Below, piece by piece: positions 15,635 to 24,850 of a stretch of 41,641 nt of DNA; the stretch's first letter is position 1, and every line of letters starts with the position of its first letter. The notes under the pieces are model-generated. The model saw only the letters and a list, made by a program, of their open reading frames with translations. It searched no databases and had not been told where the DNA came from. The position numbers and the translations under genes are program-made. Origin of the DNA: Mycobacteriales bacterium (GTDB lineage: Bacteria > Actinomycetota > Actinomycetes > Mycobacteriales > QHCD01); NCBI GenBank assembly GCA_036497565.1, contig DASXJE010000148.1, positions 1 through 41,641 on the forward strand, given 5' to 3'.

Positions 15635-18600
15635 GTGGCATACCCCTTGGACGGCTCGGGTCGCGACGTCGAGCCGTCGCCGTCATTCCCCGGTCTCGAG
15701 GAGCGGATCCTCGACTTCTGGGAGCGCGACGGCACCTTCCGCGCCTCGATCGCCAACCGGCCGGCGGGGGAGAACGGCAGCAACGAGTTCGTCTTCTACG
15801 ACGGACCGCCGTTCGCCAACGGGGTCCCGCACTACGGGCACCTGCTGACCGGCTACGTCAAGGATCTCGTCCCGCGCTACCAGACCATGCGCGGCCGGCG
15901 CGTGGAGCGTCGGTTCGGCTGGGACTGCCACGGGCTGCCCGCCGAGATGCAGGCCGAGCACGAACTCGGCATCACCACCAAGCGCCAGATCCTCGAGATC
16001 GGCATCGCGAAGTTCAACGACACCTGCCGGCGCTCGGTGCTGCGCTACACCAAGGAGTGGGAGCGGTACGTCACCCGGCAGGCGCGCTGGGTCGACTTCG
16101 ACAACGACTACAAGACCCTCGACCTGGGCTACATGGAGAGCGTCCTGTGGGGGTTCAAACGCCTGTGGGACAAGGGTCTGGTCTACGAGGGCTTCCGCGT
16201 CCTGCCCTACTGCTGGCGGTGCGAGACTCCGCTGTCCAACCACGAGCTGCGGATGGACGACGACGTCTACCGGCCACGGGCGGACCCGGCGGTGACGGTG
16301 TGGTTCGAGCTGGACAGCGGCGAGCGGCTGCTCGTCTGGACAACCACGCCGTGGACACTGCCGAGCAACCTTGCCGTCGCCGTCGCACCGGACGTGTCCT
16401 ACGCCGTCATGGAGCGCGACGGCGAGCGCTACGTGCTGGCCGAGGACCGGCTGCCGGCGTACTCCCGCGAGTTCGGCGAGGACACCGACGCGCAGCGGGT
16501 CGCAACGCTGACGGGCAGCGAGTTGGTCGGTCGCCGCTACCGGCCGATGTTCGACTTCCTTGCCGACACCGACAACGCCTTCCAGGTGCTTGCCGGTGAC
16601 TTCGTCACGGTCGAAGACGGCACCGGCGCGGTGCACATGGCGCCGGCCTACGGCGAAGACGACCAGAACCTCTGCGCGGCGGCCGGGATCCCGGTCGTGC
16701 TCACCGTCGACGACCGAGCCCACTTCACCGACGTCGTTCCCGACTACGCCGGCATGCACGTCTTCGACGCCAACCCGCGCATCATCGCCGACCTGAAGGC
16801 CCGCGGGATGCTGGTGCGGCACGAGACCTACGAGCACAGCTACCCGCACTGCTGGCGCTGCGACACCCCGCTGGTCTACAAGGCGCTGTCGTCGTGGTTC
16901 GTGTCGGTCACGTCGTTCCGCGACCGGATGGTCGAGCTCAACAAGCAGATCGACTGGGTGCCCGAGCACATCCGCGACGGTCTCTTCGGCAAATGGCTGG
17001 AGAACGCCCGGGACTGGTCGATCTCGCGCAACCGCTTCTGGGGCAACCCGTTGCCGGTGTGGCGCAGCGACGACCCGGCGTACCCGAGGATCGACGTCTA
17101 CGGGTCGCTGGCGGAGATGGAGCGGGACTTCGGGGTGCGCCCGACCGATCTGCACCGACCGGCGATCGACGAGCTGACCCGGCCCAACCCGGACGACCCG
17201 TCCGGCCGGTCCACGATGCGCCGGGTCCCGGAGGTGCTCGACGTGTGGTTCGACTCCGGGTCGATGCCGTACGCGCAGGTGCACCACCCGTTCGAGAACG
17301 CCGAATGGTTCGAAGACCACTACCCGGGCGACTTCATCGTCGAGTACTTCGCGCAGAGCCGCGGCTGGTTCTACACGTTGCACGTGTTGGCGACCGCGAT
17401 CTTCGACCGGCCGGCATTCGCCACGTGCGTGACGCACGGGATCGTTCTCGGCGACGACGGCCAGAAGATGTCCAAGAGCCTGGGCAACTTTCCCGACGTC
17501 TACGAGATGTTCGACCGCTACGGCGCCGACGCCATGCGGTGGTTCCTGATGGCCTCACCGATCCTGCGCGGAGGCGACCTCGTCGTCACCGAGCAGGGGA
17601 TCCGCGACGCCGCCCGCCAGGTGATGCTGCCGCTCTGGAACGCGTACTACTTCCTCACGCTCTATGCCAACGCCGACAACTACCAGGCCACCTGGCGCGC
17701 CGATTCCACGCAGGTCCTCGACCGCTACATCGTGGCGAAGCTGCACGACCTGGTCGCCGACCTCACGACCCGGCTCGACCGCTACGACATCGCCGGGGCG
17801 TGTGCAGCGGTGCGCAGCTTCCTCGACGTGTTGACCAACTGGTACGTACGCCGTAGCCGGAGCCGTTTCTGGGGCTCGGACCGGGACGCCTTCGACACCC
17901 TCTTCACCACTCTCGAGGTGCTGACCCGGGTCGCCGCGCCGCTGCTGCCGATGGAGACCGAGGAGGTGCACCGCGGGCTCACCGGCCGGCGCAGCGTGCA
18001 CCTCACCGACTGGCCGGACGCCGGCGGGCTGCCCGCCGACCCCGGCCTGGTGAGCTCGATGGACGCCGTCCGCGACGTGTGCTCTGCGGCGTTGTCAGTG
18101 CGCAAGTCGCTCGGACTGCGGGTGCGTCAGCCGCTGGCGTCGCTGACCGTCGCCGGCCCCGACGCGCAGTCGCTGGCGCCGTACACCGACCTCATCGCCG
18201 ACGAGGTCAACGTCAAGGAGGTCCGGCTCTCGGCCGACGTGGACGCGTTGTGCACCCGGGTGCTGGCGCTGGTTCCGCGGGCGCTCGGCCCGCGGCTCGG
18301 CCGCGACGTGCAGCGGGTGATCGGCGCCGTGCGGTCCGGCGACTGGTCGGAGATCGACGGCGTGGTCACCGCGGGCGGAGTTCCGCTGCAGGAGGGCGAA
18401 TACATCGTGCGACTGGAGCCCGCGTCCGGGCAGGCCGCCGCGGCGCTGCCCGGGCGGGCGGGCGTCGTGCTGCTCGACACCGAGATCGGTCCGGAGCTCG
18501 CCGCCGAGGGAGTGGCCCGCGACGTCGTGCGTGCGGTTCAGGCGGCCCGGCGCACGGCCGGGCTCGACGTGTCCGACCGGATCGAATTGACGATCGAGGC

Positions 18601-18757
18601 GTCGCCGGCCGTGCAGGCCGCGGTCGAGGCCCACCGGGCCTTCGTCACGGCCGAGACGCTGGCGACCGGGATCACCTTCGGGCCGGTCGCCGACGGCGCG
18701 CCGACGACCGAGGTCGGCGACGGCGAGTCGGTGCGGGTGGCGGTCACCCGGGCTTGA
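15635..18757 (+). CDS. ileS: Isoleucyl-tRNA synthetase
   Basis: Charges tRNA-Ile; 1040 aa, the length of the eukaryote-like IleS type common in actinobacteria. HIGH is HYGH at 66-69 and KMSKS is at 611-615. The CP1 editing domain lies between, with the [10 protein letters not shown] motif near residue 235. CWRC pairs occur twice ([10 protein letters not shown] and HCWRCDTPL). The GTG at 15635 is preceded by GGAAGGGAG, which is the sequence sequestered by the T-box leader. The 3' end overlaps the convergent oxidoreductase gene by 14 bases. In many actinobacteria ileS lies elsewhere, so its position between rodA and the radical SAM gene is notable. Confidence 0.97.
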   Translation: MAYPLDGSGRDVEPSPSFPGLEERILDFWERDGTFRASIANRPAGENGSNEFVFYDGPPFANGVPHYGHLLTGYVKDLVPRYQTMRGRRVERRFGWDCHGLPAEMQAEHELGITTKRQILEIGIAKFNDTCRRSVLRYTKEWERYVTRQARWVDFDNDYKTLDLGYMESVLWGFKRLWDKGLVYEGFRVLPYCWRCETPLSNHELRMDDDVYRPRADPAVTVWFELDSGERLLVWTTTPWTLPSNLAVAVAPDVSYAVMERDGERYVLAEDRLPAYSREFGEDTDAQRVATLTGSELVGRRYRPMFDFLADTDNAFQVLAGDFVTVEDGTGAVHMAPAYGEDDQNLCAAAGIPVVLTVDDRAHFTDVVPDYAGMHVFDANPRIIADLKARGMLVRHETYEHSYPHCWRCDTPLVYKALSSWFVSVTSFRDRMVELNKQIDWVPEHIRDGLFGKWLENARDWSISRNRFWGNPLPVWRSDDPAYPRIDVYGSLAEMERDFGVRPTDLHRPAIDELTRPNPDDPSGRSTMRRVPEVLDVWFDSGSMPYAQVHHPFENAEWFEDHYPGDFIVEYFAQSRGWFYTLHVLATAIFDRPAFATCVTHGIVLGDDGQKMSKSLGNFPDVYEMFDRYGADAMRWFLMASPILRGGDLVVTEQGIRDAARQVMLPLWNAYYFLTLYANADNYQATWRADSTQVLDRYIVAKLHDLVADLTTRLDRYDIAGACAAVRSFLDVLTNWYVRRSRSRFWGSDRDAFDTLFTTLEVLTRVAAPLLPMETEEVHRGLTGRRSVHLTDWPDAGGLPADPGLVSSMDAVRDVCSAALSVRKSLGLRVRQPLASLTVAGPDAQSLAPYTDLIADEVNVKEVRLSADVDALCTRVLALVPRALGPRLGRDVQRVIGAVRSGDWSEIDGVVTAGGVPLQEGEYIVRLEPASGQAAAALPGRAGVVLLDTEIGPELAAEGVARDVVRAVQAARRTAGLDVSDRIELTIEASPAVQAAVEAHRAFVTAETLATGITFGPVADGAPTTEVGDGESVRVAVTRA

Positions 18758-19751
18758 TCCCCTCCTCGCCGACCGGCACCCGCCGGCCGGTCTCGTGGGA
18801 CTCGATCGCCGCGTACGCGAGCAGCAGCGCCCGCCGGCCCGCGGTGGCCGGTACCGGCGGTGGCTCGCCCGCTCGCAGTGCCCCCAGCATGTCGTCGACG
18901 TATCGGTCCACGGTGTGGTGGAAGCTGCGCGCGGCGTCGTTGAAATAACCGGGGCGCCAGACGGTGGTGTCTTCCGCGCCGACCCGGGACAGCTCGAAGG
19001 ACTGCACGGTGTCGGTCGCGACGGCCCGTCCGGCCGTCCCGTTGACCTCGAGCTGGTGCGTCCCGTGATACGCGTACGACGAGTCGTAGGAGCCCAGCAG
19101 GGTGCCAACCGCGCCGCGGCGGAATTCGAGGGCCAACGCCACGGTGCTCCATGCCCCGTAGGTCCTGTTCGTCATCTGCGCCATCACCGAGGTGATCGGC
19201 CCGAGCAGGTATTCGAGCATGTCGAAGGCATGACACTGCGTCTCGATGAGGTTCTTGTGCAGCGAGACGCCCCGATTGGGTTCGCCGCCGAAACGCCAGG
19301 TGGCGAACACCGGCTCGCCCACGGATCCGTCCTCGATCGCCGTTCGGGTGCGCAACACCGGTTCGGCGTATCGGTGGTTGAAGTGGATGGCGAAGAATGT
19401 GTTGTGCTCCTGCGCCCTGGCCAGCAGCGCGTCGGCCCGCTCGAGCTCAAACACCAGCGGCTTCTCCACCAACAGCGGGACACCGGATTCCAGGAGCCGC
19501 ATGGTGGGCTCGAAGTGATGCTCGTTCGGCAGCGATACCGTCACCAGGTCGGGCCGCACCTTCTTCAGCATTTCGCCGATGTCGGTATATGCATCGACGC
19601 CGAGCCGGTTCGCCTCGGCCGACGTGCGCCCGAGGTCGCGCCCTACGACGGCGCACAGTTCGGTGTCCGGGTGCTGACTGAAGACCCGAGTGTGCTGGCG
19701 TCCCCAACCGCCCGGGCCGACGACGGCAACCCGCAGCAGATCCTGGGTCAT
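18744..19751 (-). CDS. Gfo/Idh/MocA-family oxidoreductase A
   Basis: NAD(P)-dependent sugar or polyol dehydrogenase family; 335 aa. The N-terminal Rossmann fold has GPGGWG at 12-17; the family Lys motif EKP is at 96-98. The C-terminal domain has a conserved histidine block ([16 protein letters not shown]). The ATG overlaps the stop of the upstream alcohol dehydrogenase (ATGA), showing coupling. The stop lies inside the 3' end of convergent ileS. The substrate cannot be assigned. With the neighbouring zinc dehydrogenase and a second Gfo/Idh protein it may carry out an oxidation-reduction (epimerizing) sequence on a sugar, amino sugar or cyclitol. Confidence 0.9.
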   Translation of the reverse strand: MTQDLLRVAVVGPGGWGRQHTRVFSQHPDTELCAVVGRDLGRTSAEANRLGVDAYTDIGEMLKKVRPDLVTVSLPNEHHFEPTMRLLESGVPLLVEKPLVFELERADALLARAQEHNTFFAIHFNHRYAEPVLRTRTAIEDGSVGEPVFATWRFGGEPNRGVSLHKNLIETQCHAFDMLEYLLGPITSVMAQMTNRTYGAWSTVALALEFRRGAVGTLLGSYDSSYAYHGTHQLEVNGTAGRAVATDTVQSFELSRVGAEDTTVWRPGYFNDAARSFHHTVDRYVDDMLGALRAGEPPPVPATAGRRALLLAYAAIESHETGRRVPVGEEGIKPG

Positions 19752-20749
19752 CGAGCATCCTGCTCGACGACGACCTTGCCCGTCTCACCGGCGAAGAACA
19801 GTTCGAACGCGCGGTCCAGCTCGGCGACCGGCATCCGGTGGGTGATGACCTTGGAGATGTAGTCGGTGTGGACGCGCAACAGATCCAGGTTGCGGGGCAG
19901 GTCGTCGAACGGGAAGTACTCGCTGCCCAGCACTGCGTGCTCGGGCGCGATCAGGTCGCGGGAGACGTTCAGCGTCACCTGCTCACCGTGGCCGACACAG
20001 ACCAACACGCCACGCCGGCCGAGGATGTCGACAGCGCTGCGGCGGGCCACCTCCTTGCCTGAGGCGTCGAAGGCGACGTCCGGGCTGCCGACGGGCGACA
20101 GGTCGGTCACGTCGACCGGTATTCCGCCGAGGGTGCCCGCGAACTCACGGCGCCAGGGCGAAACATCGCTGATGTACACCGGGATGTGCTGGCCAAGCAG
20201 GAGTTTCGACATCACCAGCAGGCCGAGCCCGATCGGTCCGGCACCGGCGACGTACACCGAGGTGATGTCGGTGCGCACCAGCCGGGCGCGCATGATCGCG
20301 TGGCCACTGGTGCCCATCACGTCGAGCAGCATCGTGGCGGTGGGGAAGTCGATGTCATCGGTGATGGGGAAGAAATTGCTTTCGTGGATCACCTCGTACG
20401 GCCCGTAACCGCCGTCGTCAGCGATGCCCATGTCACCGCGTTTGGCCAGGCACTGGTTGGTGACGCCCAGCCGGCAACTGCGGCAGTCACCGCAGAAGTC
20501 CATGAGGTACACCACGCCGCGGGTGCCAACCGGCGACGTGGTCCCGTCGCCGGCTTCGACAACCACGCCGGCTGTCTCGTGACCGGGCACGTGGTCAGCT
20601 CCGTGACTCCAGAAGCCGCGATCGGACCCGCACAGCGCGTTCGCGCGCGGCGAGATCAGCAACTCGCCCGCGCCGGGCCGGCGATAGCTGCGCTCGACGT
20701 ACTCGATCCGCCCGTTTCCGCGGAACAGGGGTGCGCTGGCTCTGGTCAT
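19748..20749 (-). CDS. Zinc-dependent medium-chain alcohol/polyol dehydrogenase
   Basis: MDR-superfamily dehydrogenase of 333 aa. Catalytic zinc ligands are C40 (CGSD) and H57-E58 (GHE); the four structural-zinc cysteines C85, C88, C91 and C99 are all present. The NAD(P)-binding motif is AGAGPIGLG. The ATG at 20749 is chosen because GAGG lies 9 bases upstream; ATG 20758 and TTG 20779 are in-frame alternatives. It is the middle gene of a minus-strand cassette: 42 bases after oxidoreductase B and overlapping oxidoreductase A by 4 bases. Resemblance is to polyol and threonine-type dehydrogenases, but the substrate is unknown. Confidence 0.9.
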   Translation of the reverse strand: MTRASAPLFRGNGRIEYVERSYRRPGAGELLISPRANALCGSDRGFWSHGADHVPGHETAGVVVEAGDGTTSPVGTRGVVYLMDFCGDCRSCRLGVTNQCLAKRGDMGIADDGGYGPYEVIHESNFFPITDDIDFPTATMLLDVMGTSGHAIMRARLVRTDITSVYVAGAGPIGLGLLVMSKLLLGQHIPVYISDVSPWRREFAGTLGGIPVDVTDLSPVGSPDVAFDASGKEVARRSAVDILGRRGVLVCVGHGEQVTLNVSRDLIAPEHAVLGSEYFPFDDLPRNLDLLRVHTDYISKVITHRMPVAELDRAFELFFAGETGKVVVEQDAR

Positions 20750-20791
20750 TGCGCCCATCCTCGTAGCGATGGTCGCCAACCGGTGGCGGGC

Positions 20792-21904
20792 CTACCCCAG
20801 GCCGATCGAGTCGGCGGCGACCGCGACCTCGCGGCCCTCCCGGGCCGAGGCGTAGCAGGCGTCGATGATGCGCGCGCGGGCCAGGGCGTCCGTGCCGATG
20901 TGCTGCGCCCAGTCGTCGCCGCGGACCTTCTCGACGAACGACCGGACGACCGCACGGTGGCCCTCGCCACGGCCTACCCGGGGCGCGATCACCGCCGGCG
21001 CGTCGGCGACGTCGGAGTAGAGCCGCAGGGTGTCCTCCCACGCATAGTTGGGGACGTTGATCTCCGCCCCGCCCTCGGTGCCGTAGAGCGTCACGCCGAA
21101 GTCGTCGCCATCGGGCCGGTAGGTCGCCCAGCTCGCCTCGAGCAACAAGGTCCCGCCGCCGGCCAGCCGCAGGAACGCCGTACCGAGATCCTCGACCTCG
21201 AAGCCGGAGCCGACCTGCTGCTTGTCGGTGCCGGCGGTGCCGCCGCGGCCGCGGGAGCCGAGCTCGGAGTAGGTGTTGGCGCTGACGCTGGTGACCTGCG
21301 GCTCGCCGAGCAGGAACAGCGTGAGGTCGAGCATGTGCACGCCGAGGTCGATCATCGGCCCGCCGCCGGACATCTCCTTGTTGGTGAACCAGCTGCCCAG
21401 GCCGGGGATGCCGCTGCGGCGTACCCACCGGGTCTTCGCGTAGTAGATGTCGCCGAGGCCACCGTCGTCGATGTGCTGCTTGAGGGTGTGCACGTCGCCG
21501 CGCTCGCGGTGGTTGAACGCGATCTGCAGGACTCGGCCGGCCTTCGCGGCCGCCCGCACCATCTGCTCGCCCTCGGCGCCCGTGCGGGCCAGCGGCTTCT
21601 CGCACAGCACGTGCCGGCCGCTCTCCAGCGCGGCGATCGTGATCGGCGCGTGCAGATGGGTCGGGGAGCAGACGCTGATCGCGTCGAGGTCGTCGCGGGC
21701 GACCAGGTCCTCCCAGCGGGCGTGCAGGTGGGGGACGCCGTGCTCCGCACCGAGCGCCTGGAGCCGGTCCGGCTCGAGGCCGGCCAGCGCGACCACCTCG
21801 ACGCCCGGAATCGGAAGGTAGGAGGTGAGATGGGTGCGCCCGGCGTACCCGAGCCCGACCACGCCGACGCGGAGCGGCCGGGCCGCTGGATCTTCAAAAG
21901 GCAT
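20792..21904 (-). CDS. Gfo/Idh/MocA-family oxidoreductase B
   Basis: Second member of this family in the cassette; 370 aa from the ATG at 21904. The Rossmann motif is GLGYAG at 17-22, EKP is at 102-104, and the C-terminal domain has GGGPMIDLGVHMLDL, the usual metal- or substrate-positioning histidine region. GGTAGG lies 9 bases before the ATG; a GTG at 21934 would add 10 residues. It is the first gene of the minus-strand cassette and is divergent from the radical SAM gene, with 64 bases between the starts. It is only distantly similar to oxidoreductase A, so the pair is not a recent duplication. Confidence 0.9.
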   Translation of the reverse strand: MPFEDPAARPLRVGVVGLGYAGRTHLTSYLPIPGVEVVALAGLEPDRLQALGAEHGVPHLHARWEDLVARDDLDAISVCSPTHLHAPITIAALESGRHVLCEKPLARTGAEGEQMVRAAAKAGRVLQIAFNHRERGDVHTLKQHIDDGGLGDIYYAKTRWVRRSGIPGLGSWFTNKEMSGGGPMIDLGVHMLDLTLFLLGEPQVTSVSANTYSELGSRGRGGTAGTDKQQVGSGFEVEDLGTAFLRLAGGGTLLLEASWATYRPDGDDFGVTLYGTEGGAEINVPNYAWEDTLRLYSDVADAPAVIAPRVGRGEGHRAVVRSFVEKVRGDDWAQHIGTDALARARIIDACYASAREGREVAVAADSIGLG

Positions 21905-21956
21905 GCCCGAATGCCTACCACTCCGGTGCGACACGACCTCCGGCGGCCATCACCGT

Positions 21957-21962
21957 TACCCT
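21957..21962 (+). promoter_or_regulatory. Putative -10 hexamer of the radical SAM gene (leaderless start)
   Basis: TACCCT (TANNNT) ends 6 bases before the ATG at 21969. No purine-rich ribosome-binding site precedes that ATG, so a leaderless transcript is likely. The 64-base divergent region must also hold the promoter of the minus-strand cassette, which I could not place. Confidence 0.35.
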
Positions 21963-21968
21963 CGGTCC

Positions 21969-23891
21969 ATGAGCGTCGAGTCGGTCTTTCCGCGTCTCGA
22001 ACCGCTGCTGCCGCGGGTGCACAAGCCCATCCAGTACGTCGGCGGCGAGCTCAACGCGACGACCAAGGACTGGGACGACGTCGACGTCCGGTGGGCGCTG
22101 ATGTATCCCGACGCCTACGAGGTGGGCCTGCCCAACCAGGGCGTCATGATCCTCTACGAACTGCTCAACGAGCGCCCGGACGTGCTCGCCGAGCGCACCT
22201 ACAGCGTGTGGCCCGATCTCGAGGCACTGATGCGCGAGCATCACCTGCCGCAGTTCACCGTCGACGGCCACCGGCCGGTCGGTGCGTTCGACCTGCTCGG
22301 TGTCTCCTTCTCCACCGAGCTCGGCTACACCAACCTGCTCACCGCGCTGGACCTGGCCGGCATCCCGATCGAGGCGGCCGACCGCAGCGCGGACCACCCG
22401 GTGGTGATCGCGGGCGGGCACGCGTCCTTCAACCCCGAACCGGTCGCCGACTTCATCGACGCCGCGGTGCTCGGTGACGGCGAGCAGGCCGTCCTCGACA
22501 TCAGCGACGCGGTGAAGCAGTGGAAGGCGGACGGGCGGCCGGAGGGTCGGGACGGCCTGCTGCTCCGCCTCGCCGGTGTGTCCGGTGTCTACGTGCCGCG
22601 GTTCTACGACGTCGACTACCTGCCGGACGGGCGGATCCGGCGGGTGGCGCCCAACCGGTCCGGCGTGCCGTTCCGGGTGCACAAGCGCACCACGATGGAT
22701 CTCGACGCCTGGCCCTACCCGAAGCAGCCGCTGGTGCCGCTGGCCGAGAGCGTGCACGAGCGGATGAGCGTCGAGATCTTCCGGGGCTGCACACGCGGCT
22801 GCCGGTTCTGCCAGGCCGGAATGATCACCCGCCCGGTCCGTGAGCGGAGCATCACCGGGATCGGCGAGATGGTCGAGAAGGGCCTGCAGGCCACCGGTTT
22901 CGAGGAGGTCGGCCTGCTCTCGCTGTCCAGCGCCGACCACTCCGAGATCGGCGACGTCGCCAAGGGACTCGCCGACCGCTACGACGGCACCAACACCAGC
23001 CTGTCGCTGCCGTCCACCAGGGTCGACGCCTTCAACGTCACCCTCGCCAACGAACTCTCCCGCAACGGCCGCCGGTCCGGGCTGACCTTCGCCCCGGAGG
23101 GCGGCAGCGAACGGCTGCGCCGGGTCATCAACAAGATGGTCTCGACGGAGGACCTGATCCGCACCGTCACGACCGCCTACGAGCACGGCTGGCGCCAGGT
23201 GAAGCTGTATTTCATGTGCGGCCTGCCGACCGAGGAGGACGACGACGTCCTCGCGATCGCCGACATGGCCCACCAGGTCATCCGCGCCGGGCGGTCGGCG
23301 ACCGGTGGCCGCGACGTGCGCTGCACCGTGTCGATCGGCGGCTTCGTGCCCAAGCCGCACACGCCGTTCCAGTGGGCGTCGCAGGCCGACGCGGAGACCG
23401 TCGACCGGCGGCTGCGGCTGCTCCGCGACGCCATCAACGCCGACCGCAGCCTCGGCCGCCAGATCGGCTACCGCTACCACGACGGCCGCCCGTCGATCGT
23501 GGAGGGCGTGCTCTCGCGCGGCGACCGGCGGATCGGGGCGGTGATCCGCAAGGTGTGGGAGGACGGCGGCCGGTTCGACGGCTGGCGGGAGTATTTCTCC
23601 TACGAACGCTGGGAGAGCGCCTGCGCCGACGTACTTCCGGCGTACGGCCTCGACCTCGCCTGGTACACGACGCGCGAGCGGGGCGAGCAGGAAGTCCTGC
23701 CCTGGGACCACCTCGACGCCGGCTTGGACAAGGAGTGGCTCTGGTCGGACTGGCAGGACGCGATCGACGAGACCGAGCTCGACGACTGCCGGTGGACACC
23801 CTGCTACGACTGCGGCGTCTGCCCCGAGATGGGGACCGAGATCCAGATCGGCCCGACCGGCCGCAAGCTGCTCCCCGTCACGCCCCTGTGA
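21969..23891 (+). CDS. B12-binding-type radical SAM protein (TIGR03960 family)
   Basis: Radical SAM protein of 640 aa. The N-terminal third resembles a cobalamin-binding Rossmann domain (DVRWALMYPDAYEVGLPNQG, then VIAGGHASFNPEP). The 4Fe-4S cluster motif CxxxCxxC is C274, C278, C281. The core continues with LSLSSADHSEIGD and FAPEGGSERLR. The C-terminus has a Cys-rich patch (CYDCGVCPEMG). The stop overlaps the next gene (TGATG). This gene and its DUF2344 partner are a conserved pair next to rne/rng and rplU in actinobacteria. The substrate is unknown; RNA or ribosome modification is suggested only by context. Confidence 0.93.
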   Translation: MSVESVFPRLEPLLPRVHKPIQYVGGELNATTKDWDDVDVRWALMYPDAYEVGLPNQGVMILYELLNERPDVLAERTYSVWPDLEALMREHHLPQFTVDGHRPVGAFDLLGVSFSTELGYTNLLTALDLAGIPIEAADRSADHPVVIAGGHASFNPEPVADFIDAAVLGDGEQAVLDISDAVKQWKADGRPEGRDGLLLRLAGVSGVYVPRFYDVDYLPDGRIRRVAPNRSGVPFRVHKRTTMDLDAWPYPKQPLVPLAESVHERMSVEIFRGCTRGCRFCQAGMITRPVRERSITGIGEMVEKGLQATGFEEVGLLSLSSADHSEIGDVAKGLADRYDGTNTSLSLPSTRVDAFNVTLANELSRNGRRSGLTFAPEGGSERLRRVINKMVSTEDLIRTVTTAYEHGWRQVKLYFMCGLPTEEDDDVLAIADMAHQVIRAGRSATGGRDVRCTVSIGGFVPKPHTPFQWASQADAETVDRRLRLLRDAINADRSLGRQIGYRYHDGRPSIVEGVLSRGDRRIGAVIRKVWEDGGRFDGWREYFSYERWESACADVLPAYGLDLAWYTTRERGEQEVLPWDHLDAGLDKEWLWSDWQDAIDETELDDCRWTPCYDCGVCPEMGTEIQIGPTGRKLLPVTPL

Positions 23892-24724
23892 TGGCGCGTA
23901 CGCCGGACGGGCCGCCGCCGGCGCCGGTCGCGGCGCGGGTGCGGATCCGCTACGCGAAACGGGGCCGGTTGCGGTTCACCTCCCACCGCGACGTCGCCCG
24001 CGCACTCGAACGCGCTCTGCGCCGCGCGGGCACACCCGTCGCGCACTCGGCCGGCTTCAACCCGCACCCCAAGATCTCCTACGTCGGCGCCTCACCCACC
24101 GGCGCCGCCAGCGAGGCCGAATACCTCGAGATCGGCCTGGTCCGGTCGGTCGACTCGCGGGCACTGGGAGAGGCCCTCGACGCGGCGCTCCCGGCCGGCA
24201 TCGACGTGCTCGAGTGCGTCGCGGCGGGCCCGGGATCGCTCGCCGAGCGGATCGACGGAACCTGCTGGCGGCTCGACCTGCCCGGGGTCCCGGTCGAGCT
24301 GCTGCGGCGGGCGGTCGACGCCTTCCTGGCGACCGAGCACGTCGCCGTACCCCGGGTGACGAAGAGCGGCCGGCGGGAGGTCGACGCCCGGACGGCGGTG
24401 GTGTCCGCGGTCGTCGCAGAGCCCGACCCGAGCGCGTCATCAGGAGGCTCATCGGGTGACTGTGCGATACTGAGAATGGTCGTACGTCTGGTGACACCGG
24501 CCGTACGACCGAACGACGTGCTCGCCGCGTTAAGGATTGTGGCGGACTTTTCGCCGCCGGTGCCCGCTCTGGTCACCCGGCTGGCGCAGGGCCGACTCGA
24601 TGACGGCGGCCGGCTCGCCGACCCGCTCGCGCCTGACCGCGCGACCACCGCACCCGGTGGCCCGCCTGCGGTCGGTGTGTCCGAGGACCCGGCGCCGTCG
24701 TTGCACGCACCATCCGCGGGCTGA
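23891..24724 (+). CDS. DUF2344 / TIGR03936 family protein
   Basis: Protein of 277 aa. The conserved N-terminal half starts RVRIRYAKRGRLRFTSHRDVARALERALRRAG and continues AGFNPHPKISYV. In other bacteria this domain is fused to the radical SAM protein encoded just upstream; here the two are separate but coupled (TGATG overlap). The C-terminal 90 residues are low-complexity, rich in Ala, Pro and Asp, and probably disordered. Function is unknown, presumably in the same reaction as the radical SAM partner. Confidence 0.9.
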   Translation: MARTPDGPPPAPVAARVRIRYAKRGRLRFTSHRDVARALERALRRAGTPVAHSAGFNPHPKISYVGASPTGAASEAEYLEIGLVRSVDSRALGEALDAALPAGIDVLECVAAGPGSLAERIDGTCWRLDLPGVPVELLRRAVDAFLATEHVAVPRVTKSGRREVDARTAVVSAVVAEPDPSASSGGSSGDCAILRMVVRLVTPAVRPNDVLAALRIVADFSPPVPALVTRLAQGRLDDGGRLADPLAPDRATTAPGGPPAVGVSEDPAPSLHAPSAG

Positions 24725-24759
24725 CGCATCCAGTCGCCTGGCCGGCGGACGACGACAGA

Positions 24760-24788
24760 CTTGCGTGTCCGCCACCGGCGGCCACGAT
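24760..24788 (+). promoter_or_regulatory. Weak candidate promoter of the RNase E/G gene
   Basis: TTGCGT (24760-24765) and CACGAT (24783-24788) are separated by 17 bases or so, which would give a leader of about 55 bases. The -10 is poor. The short hairpin CCGCC-ACC-GGCGG (24769-24781) lies within it. The rest of 24725-24850 shows nothing else. Confidence 0.2.
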
Positions 24789-24850
24789 GACCCGCCCCGT
24801 GCGGATGTCGGCTCAGGCCGAGCGTCCCGGGGCCGAACGGAGATGTGCCG

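Noticed and set aside
15683-17437. 584-codon minus-strand frame opposite ileS
   Set aside because: Shadow of ileS; composition dominated by Val, Arg and Asp without motifs.
20186-22477. 763-codon plus-strand frame across the redox cassette
   Set aside because: The minus strand encodes three intact oxidoreductases with cofactor motifs; the plus frame has no known domain.
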